Shown: positions 14,506 to 24,851, counted from the stretch's first letter. The stretch: DNA of 33,963 nucleotides from JAJDNS01 sp963578825 (GCA_963578825.1 CAUZDW010000041.1:1-33963), one strand, 5' to 3'. Program-made: numbers and translations. The notes: generated from the sequence alone by a model not told the origin.

Positions 14506-16950
14506 TTAGAAGGTGGTACCGACCGCGAACTTGAAGGTGCTCGAGTTGACGAAGAGCTCCGCAAACGCAGACCGGTTCGGATTGATGGCATAGATCAGAC
14601 GGAACGGCACGTTGAGAATCGGCATTATGAACCGAGCTTCGACCCCATAGGAAACGACCAGCTCATCGAGGCGGATCCGTTGACCCTCGAGATAGGCCTG
14701 CCCGGCGTCGAAGAAGAGCATTAAGCGAAGGGGATCGGCCACGTCGTAGGCGTACTCGGCGTTCAGAAGCAGGAGCTTGTTTCCGCCGAGCCGCCGCCCC
14801 GAGGAGTCCGTCGGCCCGATGGATCGTATCGGATAGCCCCGCACCTGTGTTTCACCGCCGACGAAGTATCGCTGATAGAGGGGCAGGGTGCTCGTGTCGC
14901 CATAGGGCACGATCCAGGAGATCTGGCCCCGCAAGCCGAGGGAGAGCTTCCTGCTCTGGGGGATGTAGAGGATCGTCTCGAAGTTGGGTCGGAAGTAGCT
15001 GACCGTGCCGCCCAGGGGGCCGCCTGCCACCTGCATGGTGACCGTGTGCCTCCGTCCCCGGGTGGGGCTGAAGGGGCTGTTGACGGTGTTGAACAGCAGG
15101 TTCGGCGTGATCCGGCTCTCGGTGCGCTTTCCCGCGTCGCCAAAGAACGAACGATCGAGGGAGCGGATGTCGAAGCCCCCGCGGCCGAATCCGGGGTAGT
15201 ACTGGTCGTCGTTGAAGTCGGCGGCGCTCACCTCGCTGATCTCGATGATCTCGTATGCGTAGTTGAGGAACAGCCGCGACCACCGCCCCACCTGCCGGCC
15301 GGTCGTCAGGCTGAAGCCGGTGGTCGACTGGGTGAACCCGGGACTGCCGATGCTCAGGTAGGTGATCTCCCGCTTGAATATGTTGGCCCCGGCCGTGATC
15401 GGTCGATCGAGGAAATAGGGCTCGGAGATGGACAGCGAGTAGTTCTTGGTCCGTCGGCCGCTCTGGACGTACACCGCGAAGGTCTCACCGGCGCCCAGGA
15501 AGTTCGTGGTGGAGAAGGAGCCGTTGATGAACGTCCCTTCGAGGCCGCTCACTCCCCCGCCGAAGGTGAACTGGTTGCGGTTCTGCTCCTCCACCCGGAA
15601 GGTCACGTCGACCTTGTTCTCCTCGTCCGGATTCGGTCGGATGTCCGGCGCGCCCTCGATCGGCTTGAAGTAGCCGAGCTGGTTGACGCGCTGGACGGAC
15701 ATCTTGAGGGCTTCCGTACTGAAGATCGCTCCCTCGTTCATGAAGATCTCACGGCGGATGACCTTGTCCTTCGTGGTGTCGTTCCCGATGAAGTTGATCT
15801 GGCCGATGAAGTACTGCAGGTCCTCTTCCATCCGGACCACGACGTCGACCACCTGCCGATCCGCATCGGGAGTCCTGTCGGTGCTGCCCGTCCATTGGAA
15901 GTGGCCGAGCGCGCCGTAGAGCTCCCGCAGCTGCTCGAACGCCTTCTTGAACCTGGACTCGTTGTAGACCTCGCCCGGCCGAATCTTGATGAACTCCCGG
16001 ACGTAGTCCTCCTTGAGAACGGTCAGGCCTTCGAAGCTCAGCTCGCCCATGCGGTACTGGTCGCCTTCGTCTATGGAAATGATGAGCTTCATCCACTTCA
16101 CGGGACTCTTCTTGAACATCCCGGACTCGCCGTCGCTGTATTCGATGCGAGGCTGGCCGATTTGAATGGTCACGTACCCGTTGTTAAGATAGAAGTCCTC
16201 GAGTCGACCCCGATCGCCCTGGGGATCCTCGGCGCCTCCGAGCCACTTCTCTTCGGTGTAGGTGGTCTTGCCACCGAGCCAGCTTCGGTTCCAGAAGCCG
16301 CTCGGCTTCATCTTGGCGAGCGCGCCGCGGAGCTGCGAGTCGGAGTAGACCTCGTTGCCCTCGAACTCGATCTTCTGGATCTTCGCCCGGGGGCCGTCGT
16401 CGATCACGAACGACAGCTGCTGCCCCGATCCGCCGATGTTCCGAGTGTCGTGGGTGGCCTTGCCGAAGGGACGCCCCTTCGACGACAGCATCATCTCGAT
16501 CAACCCCTCGACACGCCTGGCCTTCGCCGGGTCGTAGAAGCTGTCGATGCGGATCTCGAGGTCGTTTTCACTGACCGCCTCCTCGATGTCGGAGACGTCG
16601 AGCTCCTTGGTGCCACGGTAGTCCACCATCTGGATGCGCTTGCGCTCCACCACGGTGAAGCGAACGACCTTCCCCTGCGGTCCGTCCCGCACCTCGACCT
16701 TCAGGTCGTCGAGGAAGCCCGTGTCCCAGAGGCTCCGGAAGTCCCTCAGCAGCCTCTCGCGATCCACCCGATCGCCTGGCTTGGTGGAGATGTAGAAGAG
16801 GAGCGTCTCCTTCTGGAGGTATCGGTTGTTCAGGATCTCCACCCGCTCGACGATCTCGGGCGGTCCCGGCTGCTCCTGTGCCACCAGGCCCCCGGGGGCC
16901 AGGAAGACAGAAGACGCGAGAGCAACGACGCACCACTTGTTCACGGCCAC
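14506..16950 (-). CDS. bamA: Outer-membrane protein assembly factor BamA
   Basis: An 814-residue Omp85 protein that inserts beta-barrels into the outer membrane. The signal peptide ends near Ala24 (GGLVAQEQ). Residues about 30-440 form POTRA repeats (for example KIQKIEFEGNEVYSDSQL, YFIGQINFIGNDTTKDKVI). The barrel begins near 455 (QFTFGGGVSGLEG), with the conserved lid-loop motif VRGY at 703-706 (Arg704), and ends in an aromatic beta-signal, FKFAVGTTF. The length and layout match full BamA rather than TamA. It follows clpC by 24 bases and precedes skp by nine. Confidence 0.96.
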   Translation of the reverse strand: MAVNKWCVVALASSVFLAPGGLVAQEQPGPPEIVERVEILNNRYLQKETLLFYISTKPGDRVDRERLLRDFRSLWDTGFLDDLKVEVRDGPQGKVVRFTVVERKRIQMVDYRGTKELDVSDIEEAVSENDLEIRIDSFYDPAKARRVEGLIEMMLSSKGRPFGKATHDTRNIGGSGQQLSFVIDDGPRAKIQKIEFEGNEVYSDSQLRGALAKMKPSGFWNRSWLGGKTTYTEEKWLGGAEDPQGDRGRLEDFYLNNGYVTIQIGQPRIEYSDGESGMFKKSPVKWMKLIISIDEGDQYRMGELSFEGLTVLKEDYVREFIKIRPGEVYNESRFKKAFEQLRELYGALGHFQWTGSTDRTPDADRQVVDVVVRMEEDLQYFIGQINFIGNDTTKDKVIRREIFMNEGAIFSTEALKMSVQRVNQLGYFKPIEGAPDIRPNPDEENKVDVTFRVEEQNRNQFTFGGGVSGLEGTFINGSFSTTNFLGAGETFAVYVQSGRRTKNYSLSISEPYFLDRPITAGANIFKREITYLSIGSPGFTQSTTGFSLTTGRQVGRWSRLFLNYAYEIIEISEVSAADFNDDQYYPGFGRGGFDIRSLDRSFFGDAGKRTESRITPNLLFNTVNSPFSPTRGRRHTVTMQVAGGPLGGTVSYFRPNFETILYIPQSRKLSLGLRGQISWIVPYGDTSTLPLYQRYFVGGETQVRGYPIRSIGPTDSSGRRLGGNKLLLLNAEYAYDVADPLRLMLFFDAGQAYLEGQRIRLDELVVSYGVEARFIMPILNVPFRLIYAINPNRSAFAELFVNSSTFKFAVGTTF

Positions 16951-16974
16951 ACCCTCTTCACCGCCAGAGTCCCC

Positions 16975-19383
16975 TCACGACGACAGCACTCCACCCGTCT
17001 CGTCCTGCTGATACCACAGCCCCTCGTCCCTTACGGTCACGGCGATGGGCAGGCCGGTCCGGATCTGACCACGGATGAACGCCTCCGACAGGGCGTCCTC
17101 GATGTGTCTTTGAATCGCCCGGCGCAGGGGCCGTGCTCCGTAGGAGCGGTCCTTGAGCGTCCGAGCCAGGAGCCAGCGCACCGCGTCCTCGTCGATGGAG
17201 ATGACGATCCCCTTCTCCTTCAGGTTCTCGTTGAGCTGCTCGACAAGCATGCGCGTGATCGCGATGAGATCCTCGTCGGTGAGCGCGTCGAAGATGATGA
17301 TCTCGTCGATCCGGTTGATGAACTCGGGGTTGAAGGTGCGCTTCACCTCGCTCATCACCATCTCGCCGATGCTCTTGTCGCTCTCTCCCGGCTCGTTGGA
17401 CGCGAACCCCATTCGGCCCTTCTTCTCGATGAAGCGCGCTCCGATGTTCGAGGTCATGATCAGGATCGTGTTCTTGAAGTCCACCGCGTTGCCGAGTCCG
17501 TCGGTGAGCTGGCCGTCCTCGAAGACCTGAAGCAGCACGTTGAACGTGTCCGGGTGGGCCTTCTCGATCTCGTCCAGGAGCACGACGGAGTATGGGCTGC
17601 GCTTGACGCGCTCCGTCAGCTGACCGCCCTCCTCGTGGCCCACGTAGCCCGGGGGGGAGCCGATCAGCTTGCTCACCGAGTGCTTCTCCATGTACTCCGA
17701 CATATCGAAGCGGATCAGGCTCCGCTCGCTGCTGAAGAGGAACGCCGCCAGGCCACGGGCCACCTCGGTCTTGCCCACGCCCGTCGGGCCGAGAAACAGG
17801 AACGAGCCCACCGGCCTGTTCGGGTTCTTGAGGCCTGCTCGGGTGCGACGGATCGCCCGGGCCACCGCGCTGATGGCGCCGTCCTGCGAGACGATCCGTC
17901 GGTGAAGCTCCTCCTCCATGCGCAGGAGCTTCTCGGACTCCTCCTCCTCGAGGGCGGTGAGCGGGATGCCGGTCCAGCGCGAGACGACCTCGTCGATGTC
18001 GGACTTCCTCACGGGCTGAAGGCCTTCGCCAGGGAGAGACCACTGCTCGCGCACCACCTCCACCGGCTCGCGACCCGACGGGGCGTCGTCGTGAAAAAAG
18101 GCGGTCCCGTCGTTGGTCTGCCCGTCCACGACGACCCGCACCCTTCGGGAAAACTCCGGCTCTCCCATGGGGATCGCCGCCTCGCGGAGCTTCACCCGGC
18201 TGCCCGCCTCGTCGAGAAGATCGATGGCCTTGTCGGGCAGGAAACGGTCGGGGATGTACCGGCTGGACTGGTAGACCGCCGCTTCGATGGCCTCGTCGAG
18301 GTAGACCACGTTGTGGAACTTCTCGTAGCGCTCCTTGATGCCCCGGGCGATCTCCACCGTCTCTTCCGGCGTCGGCGGAACCACCTTCACCGCCTGGAAG
18401 CGTCGCTCGAGGGCCCGGTCCTTCTCTATGTGCTTGCGGTACTCGGCCGGCGTCGTGGCCCCGATGCACTGGAGCTCCCCACGGGAGAGGGCGGGTTTGA
18501 GTATGTTCGCGGCGTCGAGGCTGCCCTCGGCCGACCCCGCTCCCACCAGGGTGTGCAGCTCGTCGATGAAGATGACTATGTTGCGGGTCTCTGTGAGCTC
18601 CCGCATGATCGTCTTCAGCCGCTCCTCGAACTGGCCGCGGTATTTCGTCCCGGCGACGATCAGCGAGATGTCGAGGGCGAGGATCCGCTTGTCCGCCAGG
18701 TAGATCGGGACGTCGCCCTGCACGATCTTGTTCGCGAGCCCCTCCACGAGTGCGGTCTTCCCCACCCCGGGCTCGCCGATCAGCACGGGGTTGTTGCGGG
18801 TGCGCCGGCACAGGACCTGGATGATCCGCTCCAGCTCCTCCTCCCGCCCGACCAGGGGGTCCACGTCGCCCCGGGAGGCGCTCTCCGTGAGGTCCCGGGA
18901 GAACTCGGAGAGGAGCGGGGTCTCCTTGCCCCGTCCCGTGGCCGCCTTCTCGCTCACGATGGCGACGATGTCCTCCCGGACCGTGGACAGTCGCATGCCC
19001 TTCTCGGCCAGTATCGTGGCGGCGACGGACGTGTCCTCGTGCATTAGGCCCAGCAAAATGTGCTCGGTCCCGATGTAGTTGTGCAGCATCCGCTCCGCTT
19101 CCTCCGCGGCGTAGCCCAGCACCCGCTTGGAATCCGCCGAGAGGGGGATGTCGACGGAGGTGGAGACCTTCTCCCGGTAGGGCGAGCGCCCCTCGATCTC
19201 CTTGCGGACCTCCTCCATCGGAAGAGAGTTCTTCCTGAAGAGGCGCGAGGTGAGCCCCTTGCCCTCGCGAATGAGGCCGAGCAGCAGGTGCTCGGTCTCG
19301 ATCGAGGGACTCCCCAGCTGGCTCGCCTCGTAGCGGGCGAAGAAGATCACCCGCCGCGCGCGCTCGGTATAACGCTCGAACAT
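16975..19383 (-). CDS. clpC: ClpC-type AAA+ unfoldase with an unusual middle segment
   Basis: 802 residues from ATG 19383, preferred over the GTG four codons earlier because AAGGATAGG forms its ribosome-binding site. Layout: a double Clp N-domain (about 1-145, two TEHLLLG/TEHILLG repeats), D1 with Walker A GEPGVGKT (203-210) and Walker B IFIDEL, and D2 with Walker A GPTGVGKT (532-539), LLDEIEKAHPD and GARPLRRAIQ. MGF near residue 640 stands where ClpC has its ClpP-docking loop, so partnership with ClpP is likely. Between D1 and D2 (about 401-458) the usual coiled-coil/UVR middle domain is not seen; a segment rich in beta-prone residues takes its place. Confidence 0.93.
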   Translation of the reverse strand: MFERYTERARRVIFFARYEASQLGSPSIETEHLLLGLIREGKGLTSRLFRKNSLPMEEVRKEIEGRSPYREKVSTSVDIPLSADSKRVLGYAAEEAERMLHNYIGTEHILLGLMHEDTSVAATILAEKGMRLSTVREDIVAIVSEKAATGRGKETPLLSEFSRDLTESASRGDVDPLVGREEELERIIQVLCRRTRNNPVLIGEPGVGKTALVEGLANKIVQGDVPIYLADKRILALDISLIVAGTKYRGQFEERLKTIMRELTETRNIVIFIDELHTLVGAGSAEGSLDAANILKPALSRGELQCIGATTPAEYRKHIEKDRALERRFQAVKVVPPTPEETVEIARGIKERYEKFHNVVYLDEAIEAAVYQSSRYIPDRFLPDKAIDLLDEAGSRVKLREAAIPMGEPEFSRRVRVVVDGQTNDGTAFFHDDAPSGREPVEVVREQWSLPGEGLQPVRKSDIDEVVSRWTGIPLTALEEEESEKLLRMEEELHRRIVSQDGAISAVARAIRRTRAGLKNPNRPVGSFLFLGPTGVGKTEVARGLAAFLFSSERSLIRFDMSEYMEKHSVSKLIGSPPGYVGHEEGGQLTERVKRSPYSVVLLDEIEKAHPDTFNVLLQVFEDGQLTDGLGNAVDFKNTILIMTSNIGARFIEKKGRMGFASNEPGESDKSIGEMVMSEVKRTFNPEFINRIDEIIIFDALTDEDLIAITRMLVEQLNENLKEKGIVISIDEDAVRWLLARTLKDRSYGARPLRRAIQRHIEDALSEAFIRGQIRTGLPIAVTVRDEGLWYQQDETGGVLSS

Positions 19384-19440
19384 CCTATCCTTCACCCTGG
19401 TGTCGCCGCCAAAACAGGGCGGCCCCGGACTCCACTTCGA

Positions 19441-20169
<729 letters not shown>

Positions 20170-21408
20170 CTACTCGTACCGCAGGGCCTCGGCGGGGTCG
20201 ACTCGCGAGGCGACTCTTGCCGGGTGGAGAGTGGCGAGGAAGCACACCAGCAAGGCGCTGACGATGACCACGGTGGCGTCGCCGGGCAGGAGCCGGAACG
20301 GCACCGACGCGATCTGGTAGACGTCCTCCGGGATCTGAATGACCTGGTAGCGGTCGAGCACCTGGCAGGCCCCCCAGCCCAGGACGGCCCCGACGGTGGT
20401 TCCCACCGTGCCGATGATCGAACCCTGCAGCATGAAGATCCGCGTGATGGCCCCCCGGGAGGCTCCCATGGAGACGAGAATCGCGATGTCCTTGTGCTTC
20501 TCCATCACCATCAGGACGAGGGTGGCCACGATGTTGAGAGCGGCCACCACGACGATCAGGCCGATGGTGATCCCGATGGCCATCTTCTCGATCCACAGCG
20601 CCGAGAAGAGGCTCTGATTCATCTGCACCCAGTCGGTGGTCAGGTAGCCGTGGCCAAGCTTCTCCAGGATGCTCGCGGCTCCCTCCCGGACCCCGAACAT
20701 GTCGTCCAGGCGAACCTCCACGAGAGTGACCTGATCGCGCTGCCCGAAGAGCCGCTGCGCCGCCCCCAGGGGCATGTAGGCCCACGACGAGTCGAACTCG
20801 AACAGACCCGTCTTCACCGTCCCCACCACCCGGACCTTCTTGACTCGCGGCAGGATGCCGATGGGGGACAGACGTCCTTTCGGCGAGGTCACGGTGACGA
20901 CGTCGCCCACGCCGACGTTGAGGGTGTCGGCAAGGACATGGCCGAGCAGGACGGGGGGTGGGCCGTCCCCCAACGGCTCCTCGAGCGGCGCCACGGCTCC
21001 GTCGCGAATCTGGGCGATCACGTCGGTGACCGTCGCCTCTTCGGCGGGAACGATGCCTTTCAATGTGGCGACGGCCGAGCCCGTGGAGCTGGTGATCAGG
21101 GCCTTGCCATACACGACCGGGGCCGTCCCCGCCACCCCGGGCACCGTTCGCACCTCGTCGACCACCCGCTGGTAGTCCCCGAACGGCTCGCCACGGCCCT
21201 GGAAGATGCTGATGTGGGCCGTCGCCCCGAGTATGCGGGTACGAATCTCGGACTGGAGGCCGGTCATCAGGCCCAGTGCGATGAGCACGGCCATCACACC
21301 CACGGCCACCCCCAGCACGGCCACACCGGAGATGAGAGAGATGAAGGCCTGCTTGCGGCGAGCCGTGAGATAGCGCGCCGCGACACGGAGCTCCCAGGGC
21401 ACGCTCAC
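20170..21408 (-). CDS. lolC: LolC/LolE-family lipoprotein-releasing permease
   Basis: A 412-residue FtsX-type permease: one N-terminal membrane helix (about 22-50, FISLISGVAVLGVAVGVMAV), a large periplasmic domain (about 50-270) with MacB/LolC features (GTAPVVYGKALI), and three C-terminal helices (about 275-400) with GASRGAITRIF and PARVASRVDPAEALRYE, the usual ending. Only one permease gene is present, so the complex may be a LolC/E-like homodimer or its partner lies elsewhere. The GTG start overlaps the lysS stop (GTGA, 21405-21408). Confidence 0.92.
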   Translation of the reverse strand: MSVPWELRVAARYLTARRKQAFISLISGVAVLGVAVGVMAVLIALGLMTGLQSEIRTRILGATAHISIFQGRGEPFGDYQRVVDEVRTVPGVAGTAPVVYGKALITSSTGSAVATLKGIVPAEEATVTDVIAQIRDGAVAPLEEPLGDGPPPVLLGHVLADTLNVGVGDVVTVTSPKGRLSPIGILPRVKKVRVVGTVKTGLFEFDSSWAYMPLGAAQRLFGQRDQVTLVEVRLDDMFGVREGAASILEKLGHGYLTTDWVQMNQSLFSALWIEKMAIGITIGLIVVVAALNIVATLVLMVMEKHKDIAILVSMGASRGAITRIFMLQGSIIGTVGTTVGAVLGWGACQVLDRYQVIQIPEDVYQIASVPFRLLPGDATVVIVSALLVCFLATLHPARVASRVDPAEALRYE

Positions 21409-23033
21409 TCGGACTCACCCGCGTCGTCGGAGTCCGGATCGCCCGGGCGCCGGCGTCCCCCCTCGGGCCTCAGCTGTGGGAAGAGGATGACGTCGCGGAT
21501 CGACGGCGAGTCGGTGAGGATCATGGCGAGGCGATCGATGCCCACGCCGCAGCCCCCGGTGGGAGGCAGGCCATGGCCCAGGGCCCGGATGTAGTCCTCG
21601 TCCATCTGGTGGGCCTCCAAGTCTCCCCGCTCCCGCTCGCGCAGCTGGTCGAGGAAGCGCCGGCGCTGCTCGAGCGGGTCGTTGAGCTCCGAGAAGCCGT
21701 TCGCCACCTCCATCCCGGCAATGAACAGCTCGAAACGCTCGGTCACGGTGGGATCGTCGGGTCGAGCCTTGGCCAGGGGCGAGACCTCCACGGGATAGTC
21801 CGTCACGAAGGTCGGGTTCCAGAGCGAGGCCTCGACGAGCTCCTCGAAGAGCCACGCCACCCGCTTGCCGTGGGACATCCCCAGGGCGGCGCCGGTGTCG
21901 AGCCCCAGGCGGCGGGCCAGCTCTCCGAACTCGGGCGAGCGGAGAAGGGCCTCCAGCCCCTCGGTCTCGGTCTGGTCGAGGGTTGCACGGGAGAAGCCGG
22001 GAACGGACTCCGCCTCGAGACGTTGGGCCACCGCATCCTTCATCGAGACCCGGGCGAAGGGCACGGCAAATGACACCTCCCGATCTCCATACCTGAAGGG
22101 ACTCTCGCCCGCCGCCTCGGCCGCGTCGGCGACCAGGGCCTCGGTCGTGTTCATGACGTCCTCGCAATCGAACCAGGCCGTGTAGAACTCCAGCATGGTG
22201 AACTCCGGGTTGTGCATCGTCGAGATGCCTTCGTTCCGGAAGTTCCGATTGATCTCGTAGACCCGTTCAAGCCCCCCGGCGACGAGGCGCTTCAGGTAGA
22301 GCTCGGGAGCGATGCGCAGGAAGAGGTCCACGTCGAGGGCGTTGTGGTGGGTCACGAAAGGCCGGGCCATGGCTCCGCCGGCCACGGGCTGCATCATGGG
22401 CGTCTCCACCTCGACGTATTCACGCCCGTCCAGGAAGCGCCGAATGGCCGACACGATCGCGCTCCGCGTGCGGAACGTCCGCCGGACGTCGGGGTTCGCC
22501 ATGAGGTCGAGGTAGCGCTGCCGGTAGCGGATCTCCACGTCCGCCAGGCCGTGCCACTTCTCCGGGGGCGGGAGCAGCGCCTTGCCCAGGAAGGTGATCT
22601 CTTTCGCTTCGACGCTGAGCTCGCCCTTGCGGGTGCGCATCACCCGACCCGAGATGCCCACGAAATCGCCGAGATCGAGCAGATCGAAGACCCGGTAGCC
22701 CTTCTCCCCCACACCGTCGAGACGCACGTAGATCTGCAGCCGGCTCTCGCCGTCGGAGAGCGTGGCGAACGAGGCCTTGCCGTGTCCCCGCTTTGTCACC
22801 ACGCGGCCTGCGATCCGGACGTCCGCTCCCAGTTCCTCCAGCTCTTCGATGGTCTTGCCATCGTGAGCCGAGAGGATCTGCCCCAGGCGGTGTGTGCGCT
22901 CGAAGCGAGTGGGATAGACGGTCACCCCCAGGTCGGCCAGGGTCCTGGCCTTCTCGAGGCGCTGGGCCGACTCCTCCGGCCAGCCGGGAACCGGCGGCGC
23001 CGCTCGGTCCTCGTCCTTCCGGTCGCCGCTCAT
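21405..23033 (-). CDS. lysS: Lysyl-tRNA synthetase, class II
   Basis: Attaches lysine to tRNA-Lys. The protein is 542 residues; typical LysS is about 500. It has a short N-terminal extension, the OB-fold anticodon-binding domain (about 75-175, VRIAGRVVTKRGHGKASF), and the class II core with motif 2 as FRNEGISTMHNPEFTMLEFY and motif 3 as GCGVGIDRLAMILTDSPSIR. The C-terminus is a charged, low-complexity tail (RRPGDPDSDDAGESE). It overlaps nusB upstream (ATGA, 23030-23033) and lolC downstream, so all three are probably co-translated. Confidence 0.96.
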   Translation of the reverse strand: MSGDRKDEDRAAPPVPGWPEESAQRLEKARTLADLGVTVYPTRFERTHRLGQILSAHDGKTIEELEELGADVRIAGRVVTKRGHGKASFATLSDGESRLQIYVRLDGVGEKGYRVFDLLDLGDFVGISGRVMRTRKGELSVEAKEITFLGKALLPPPEKWHGLADVEIRYRQRYLDLMANPDVRRTFRTRSAIVSAIRRFLDGREYVEVETPMMQPVAGGAMARPFVTHHNALDVDLFLRIAPELYLKRLVAGGLERVYEINRNFRNEGISTMHNPEFTMLEFYTAWFDCEDVMNTTEALVADAAEAAGESPFRYGDREVSFAVPFARVSMKDAVAQRLEAESVPGFSRATLDQTETEGLEALLRSPEFGELARRLGLDTGAALGMSHGKRVAWLFEELVEASLWNPTFVTDYPVEVSPLAKARPDDPTVTERFELFIAGMEVANGFSELNDPLEQRRRFLDQLRERERGDLEAHQMDEDYIRALGHGLPPTGGCGVGIDRLAMILTDSPSIRDVILFPQLRPEGGRRRPGDPDSDDAGESE

Positions 23034-23479
23034 CCCTCGGCCCCACCCTTCTCGCCCGCACCCACCGTGGCGCCGCCCCTGACCCGTCGGCGGATGGCGT
23101 CCAGGACACCGTTCACGAACGCACGAGAGGCGCCCTCACCGAACCGCTTCGCCAGCTCGACCGCCTCGTTGAGGACCACAGCCGAAGGCGTGTTCGGCTC
23201 TCCGATCAACTCGAAGGTCCCCAGACGCAGGATCGTTCGGTCGACGGGGGCGATCCGGTCCAGCCGCCAGTTCGAGGCGGCCTCCGCGATCGCGCTGTCG
23301 ATCTCCTCGACCCGGGAGCGTGCCCCGGTGGCCAGGCGGTCCGCCATGGCCCGCGTGGGGGAGGTGGTTCGCCGCACACTCCAGAAGGACTCGATGACCT
23401 TCTCCATCTCGAGGCCGGTGATCTCCCACTGGTAGAGCATCTGGAAGGCACACTCCCGGGCCTTGGTCCGGCGTCCCAT
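23030..23479 (-). CDS. nusB: Transcription antitermination factor NusB
   Basis: A 149-residue all-helical RNA-binding protein that joins NusE at boxA RNA in rRNA antitermination. Family motifs: RRTKARECAFQMLYQWE at the N-terminus, then RIAPVDRTILRLGTFEL and VVLNEAVELAKRFGEG with FVNGVLDAI near the end. The ATG at 23479 shares a base with the ribH stop (TGATG). The ribH-nusB pair is widely conserved. The frame is open upstream into ribH but that extension has no NusB similarity. Confidence 0.94.
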   Translation of the reverse strand: MGRRTKARECAFQMLYQWEITGLEMEKVIESFWSVRRTTSPTRAMADRLATGARSRVEEIDSAIAEAASNWRLDRIAPVDRTILRLGTFELIGEPNTPSAVVLNEAVELAKRFGEGASRAFVNGVLDAIRRRVRGGATVGAGEKGGAEG

Positions 23480-23970
23480 CAGCGGCTCCGCCGCCGGCGG
23501 GGCCCGGCGATGGCCCGCAGTGTGCGCACCATGGCCACCGCGGCACGCGCCGTCTCCGCCCCCTTGTTGTCCGCCCCCGGCCTGGCCCGATCGAGGGCCT
23601 GACGGGCACGTCGCACCGTGAGCACGCCGAAACCCACCGGCACGCCGGTTTCGAGCGCGGCGGCGGCGAGACCGGACGCCGCTTCCCGGGCCACGTGCTC
23701 GTAGTGGTCGGTGTCGCCGCGGATGACCGCCCCGAGGGCCACCACCGCGTCGAAGCGCCCCGACCGAGCCGCGGCCTTCGCCGCCAGGGGCAGCTCGAAG
23801 GCGCCCGGCACGTCGAAGACGCTGATGCGGGACGCCGCAGCCCCCATCTCTCGGAGCGCCTGAACAGCGCCGTCGCGCAGACCGTCGGTGACCGCCGGGT
23901 TGAATCGGGCACAGAGCACCGCGACGCGCAGGCCACGGGCCGACGGCTGGTCTCGAGGAGCCTCCTTCAT
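23479..23970 (-). CDS. ribH: 6,7-dimethyl-8-ribityllumazine synthase
   Basis: Penultimate enzyme of riboflavin synthesis. The protein is 163 residues. Visible motifs are CARFNPAVTDGL (about 20-31), VPGAFELPLAAK (54-65) and GAVIRGDTDHYEHV (80-93) with the catalytic His89, then GFGVLT and the late NKGAE. The usual Glu in the 'GVLTxxxxEQA' stretch is replaced (TVRRARQALDRA), a minor divergence. ATG 23970 overlaps the enoyl-CoA hydratase stop by four bases. No other rib gene is in the window. Confidence 0.93.
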   Translation of the reverse strand: MKEAPRDQPSARGLRVAVLCARFNPAVTDGLRDGAVQALREMGAAASRISVFDVPGAFELPLAAKAAARSGRFDAVVALGAVIRGDTDHYEHVAREAASGLAAAALETGVPVGFGVLTVRRARQALDRARPGADNKGAETARAAVAMVRTLRAIAGPRRRRSR

Positions 23971-24749
23971 CGCCCTTCGAACCTCGGCGCGCGCTTTTCG
24001 AGGAACGCTCGTGTGCCCTCCCGGGCATCCTGGCTGGCACACAACTCGCCGAAGAGCTGGGCCTCGCTGTCCTGCGCCTCCGCCAGCGGACGGTCCGCTC
24101 CGCCGTGGACGGCCTCGAGAGTGGCCCGAAGCGCCAGTGGGCCGTTCACGATCATCTGGCGCAGGAGGCTCCTGGCCGCGGCGAGAAGCTCCTCCCGGGG
24201 CACGACCCGATTGACCAGGCCGACCCGCAGTGCCTCCTGGGCGCTCACGCGCTCCCCGGTGAGGAGAATCTCGAGGGCTGCCCCTCGACCGATGAGCCGC
24301 GGCAGTCGTTGCGTGCCGCCGTAGCCACAGATGAGCCCGAGCTTGACCTCGGGAGTCCCGAGCGACGCGTTCTCCGACGCGATGCGAACGTGGCACGCCA
24401 GAGCCAGCTCGCACCCGCCGCCCAGGGCAAAACCATTGACCGCCGCGACCACCGGCTTGCCCAGCCACTCGATGCGGTCGAAGACCCGATGACCGCGCTC
24501 GGAGAGGGCGCGACCCGCGTCCGCGTCGAGTCCCGCCAGCTCCTCGATGTCGGCTCCTGCGACGAAGGCCTTCTCGCCGGCGCCGGTCAGGATCACGCCC
24601 TTCACCCCATCGTCGGAGGCGAGGGACGCGAAGGAAGCGTCGAGCTCTTCCAGAGTCCGTCCGTTCAGGGCATTCAGCTTCGCGGGTCGGCTCACCGTGA
24701 CCACGGCAATGCCGTCCTCGCGCTCGACGTGCAGGTTCTCGTAGCCCAT
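23967..24749 (-). CDS. Enoyl-CoA hydratase/isomerase family protein (crotonase)
   Basis: A 260-residue crotonase-fold enzyme. The oxyanion-hole segments AFVAGADI (61-68) and ALGGGCELALAC (109-119) are present, and both catalytic glutamates are kept: Glu114 (GGCE) and Glu134 (GTPEVKLGLICGYGG). The intact pair favours true hydratase activity on 2-enoyl-CoA in fatty-acid or amino-acid breakdown. The usual IPG is ICG here. ATG 24749 has a GGGAGA ribosome-binding site. It is the first gene of the 14-kb minus-strand run; a promoter should lie in 24750-24850, but I do not see a convincing one. Confidence 0.92.
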   Translation of the reverse strand: MGYENLHVEREDGIAVVTVSRPAKLNALNGRTLEELDASFASLASDDGVKGVILTGAGEKAFVAGADIEELAGLDADAGRALSERGHRVFDRIEWLGKPVVAAVNGFALGGGCELALACHVRIASENASLGTPEVKLGLICGYGGTQRLPRLIGRGAALEILLTGERVSAQEALRVGLVNRVVPREELLAAARSLLRQMIVNGPLALRATLEAVHGGADRPLAEAQDSEAQLFGELCASQDAREGTRAFLEKRAPRFEGR

Positions 24750-24851
24750 GGATCTCCCGTCAGACGCCGCGACCGTGGACGCTTCAGCCCGCCGGGCGAT
24801 ACGCCGGATCGTCTCGCCCGGAGCGACCGATGAGTCTATCACGCCGTCGCC

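Noticed and set aside
15046..19047. A 1333-codon open frame on the plus strand across bamA and clpC
   Set aside because: It is antisense to two well-conserved genes and has no recognisable domain. It reads as the reverse image of GC-rich codons. The same holds for the other long plus-strand frames at 119-1414, 8335-9651, 10784-12127, 12636-13970 and 19465-21594.
23479..24040. Upstream extension of nusB through ribH
   Set aside because: The extension overlaps ribH out of frame and has no NusB or other similarity.
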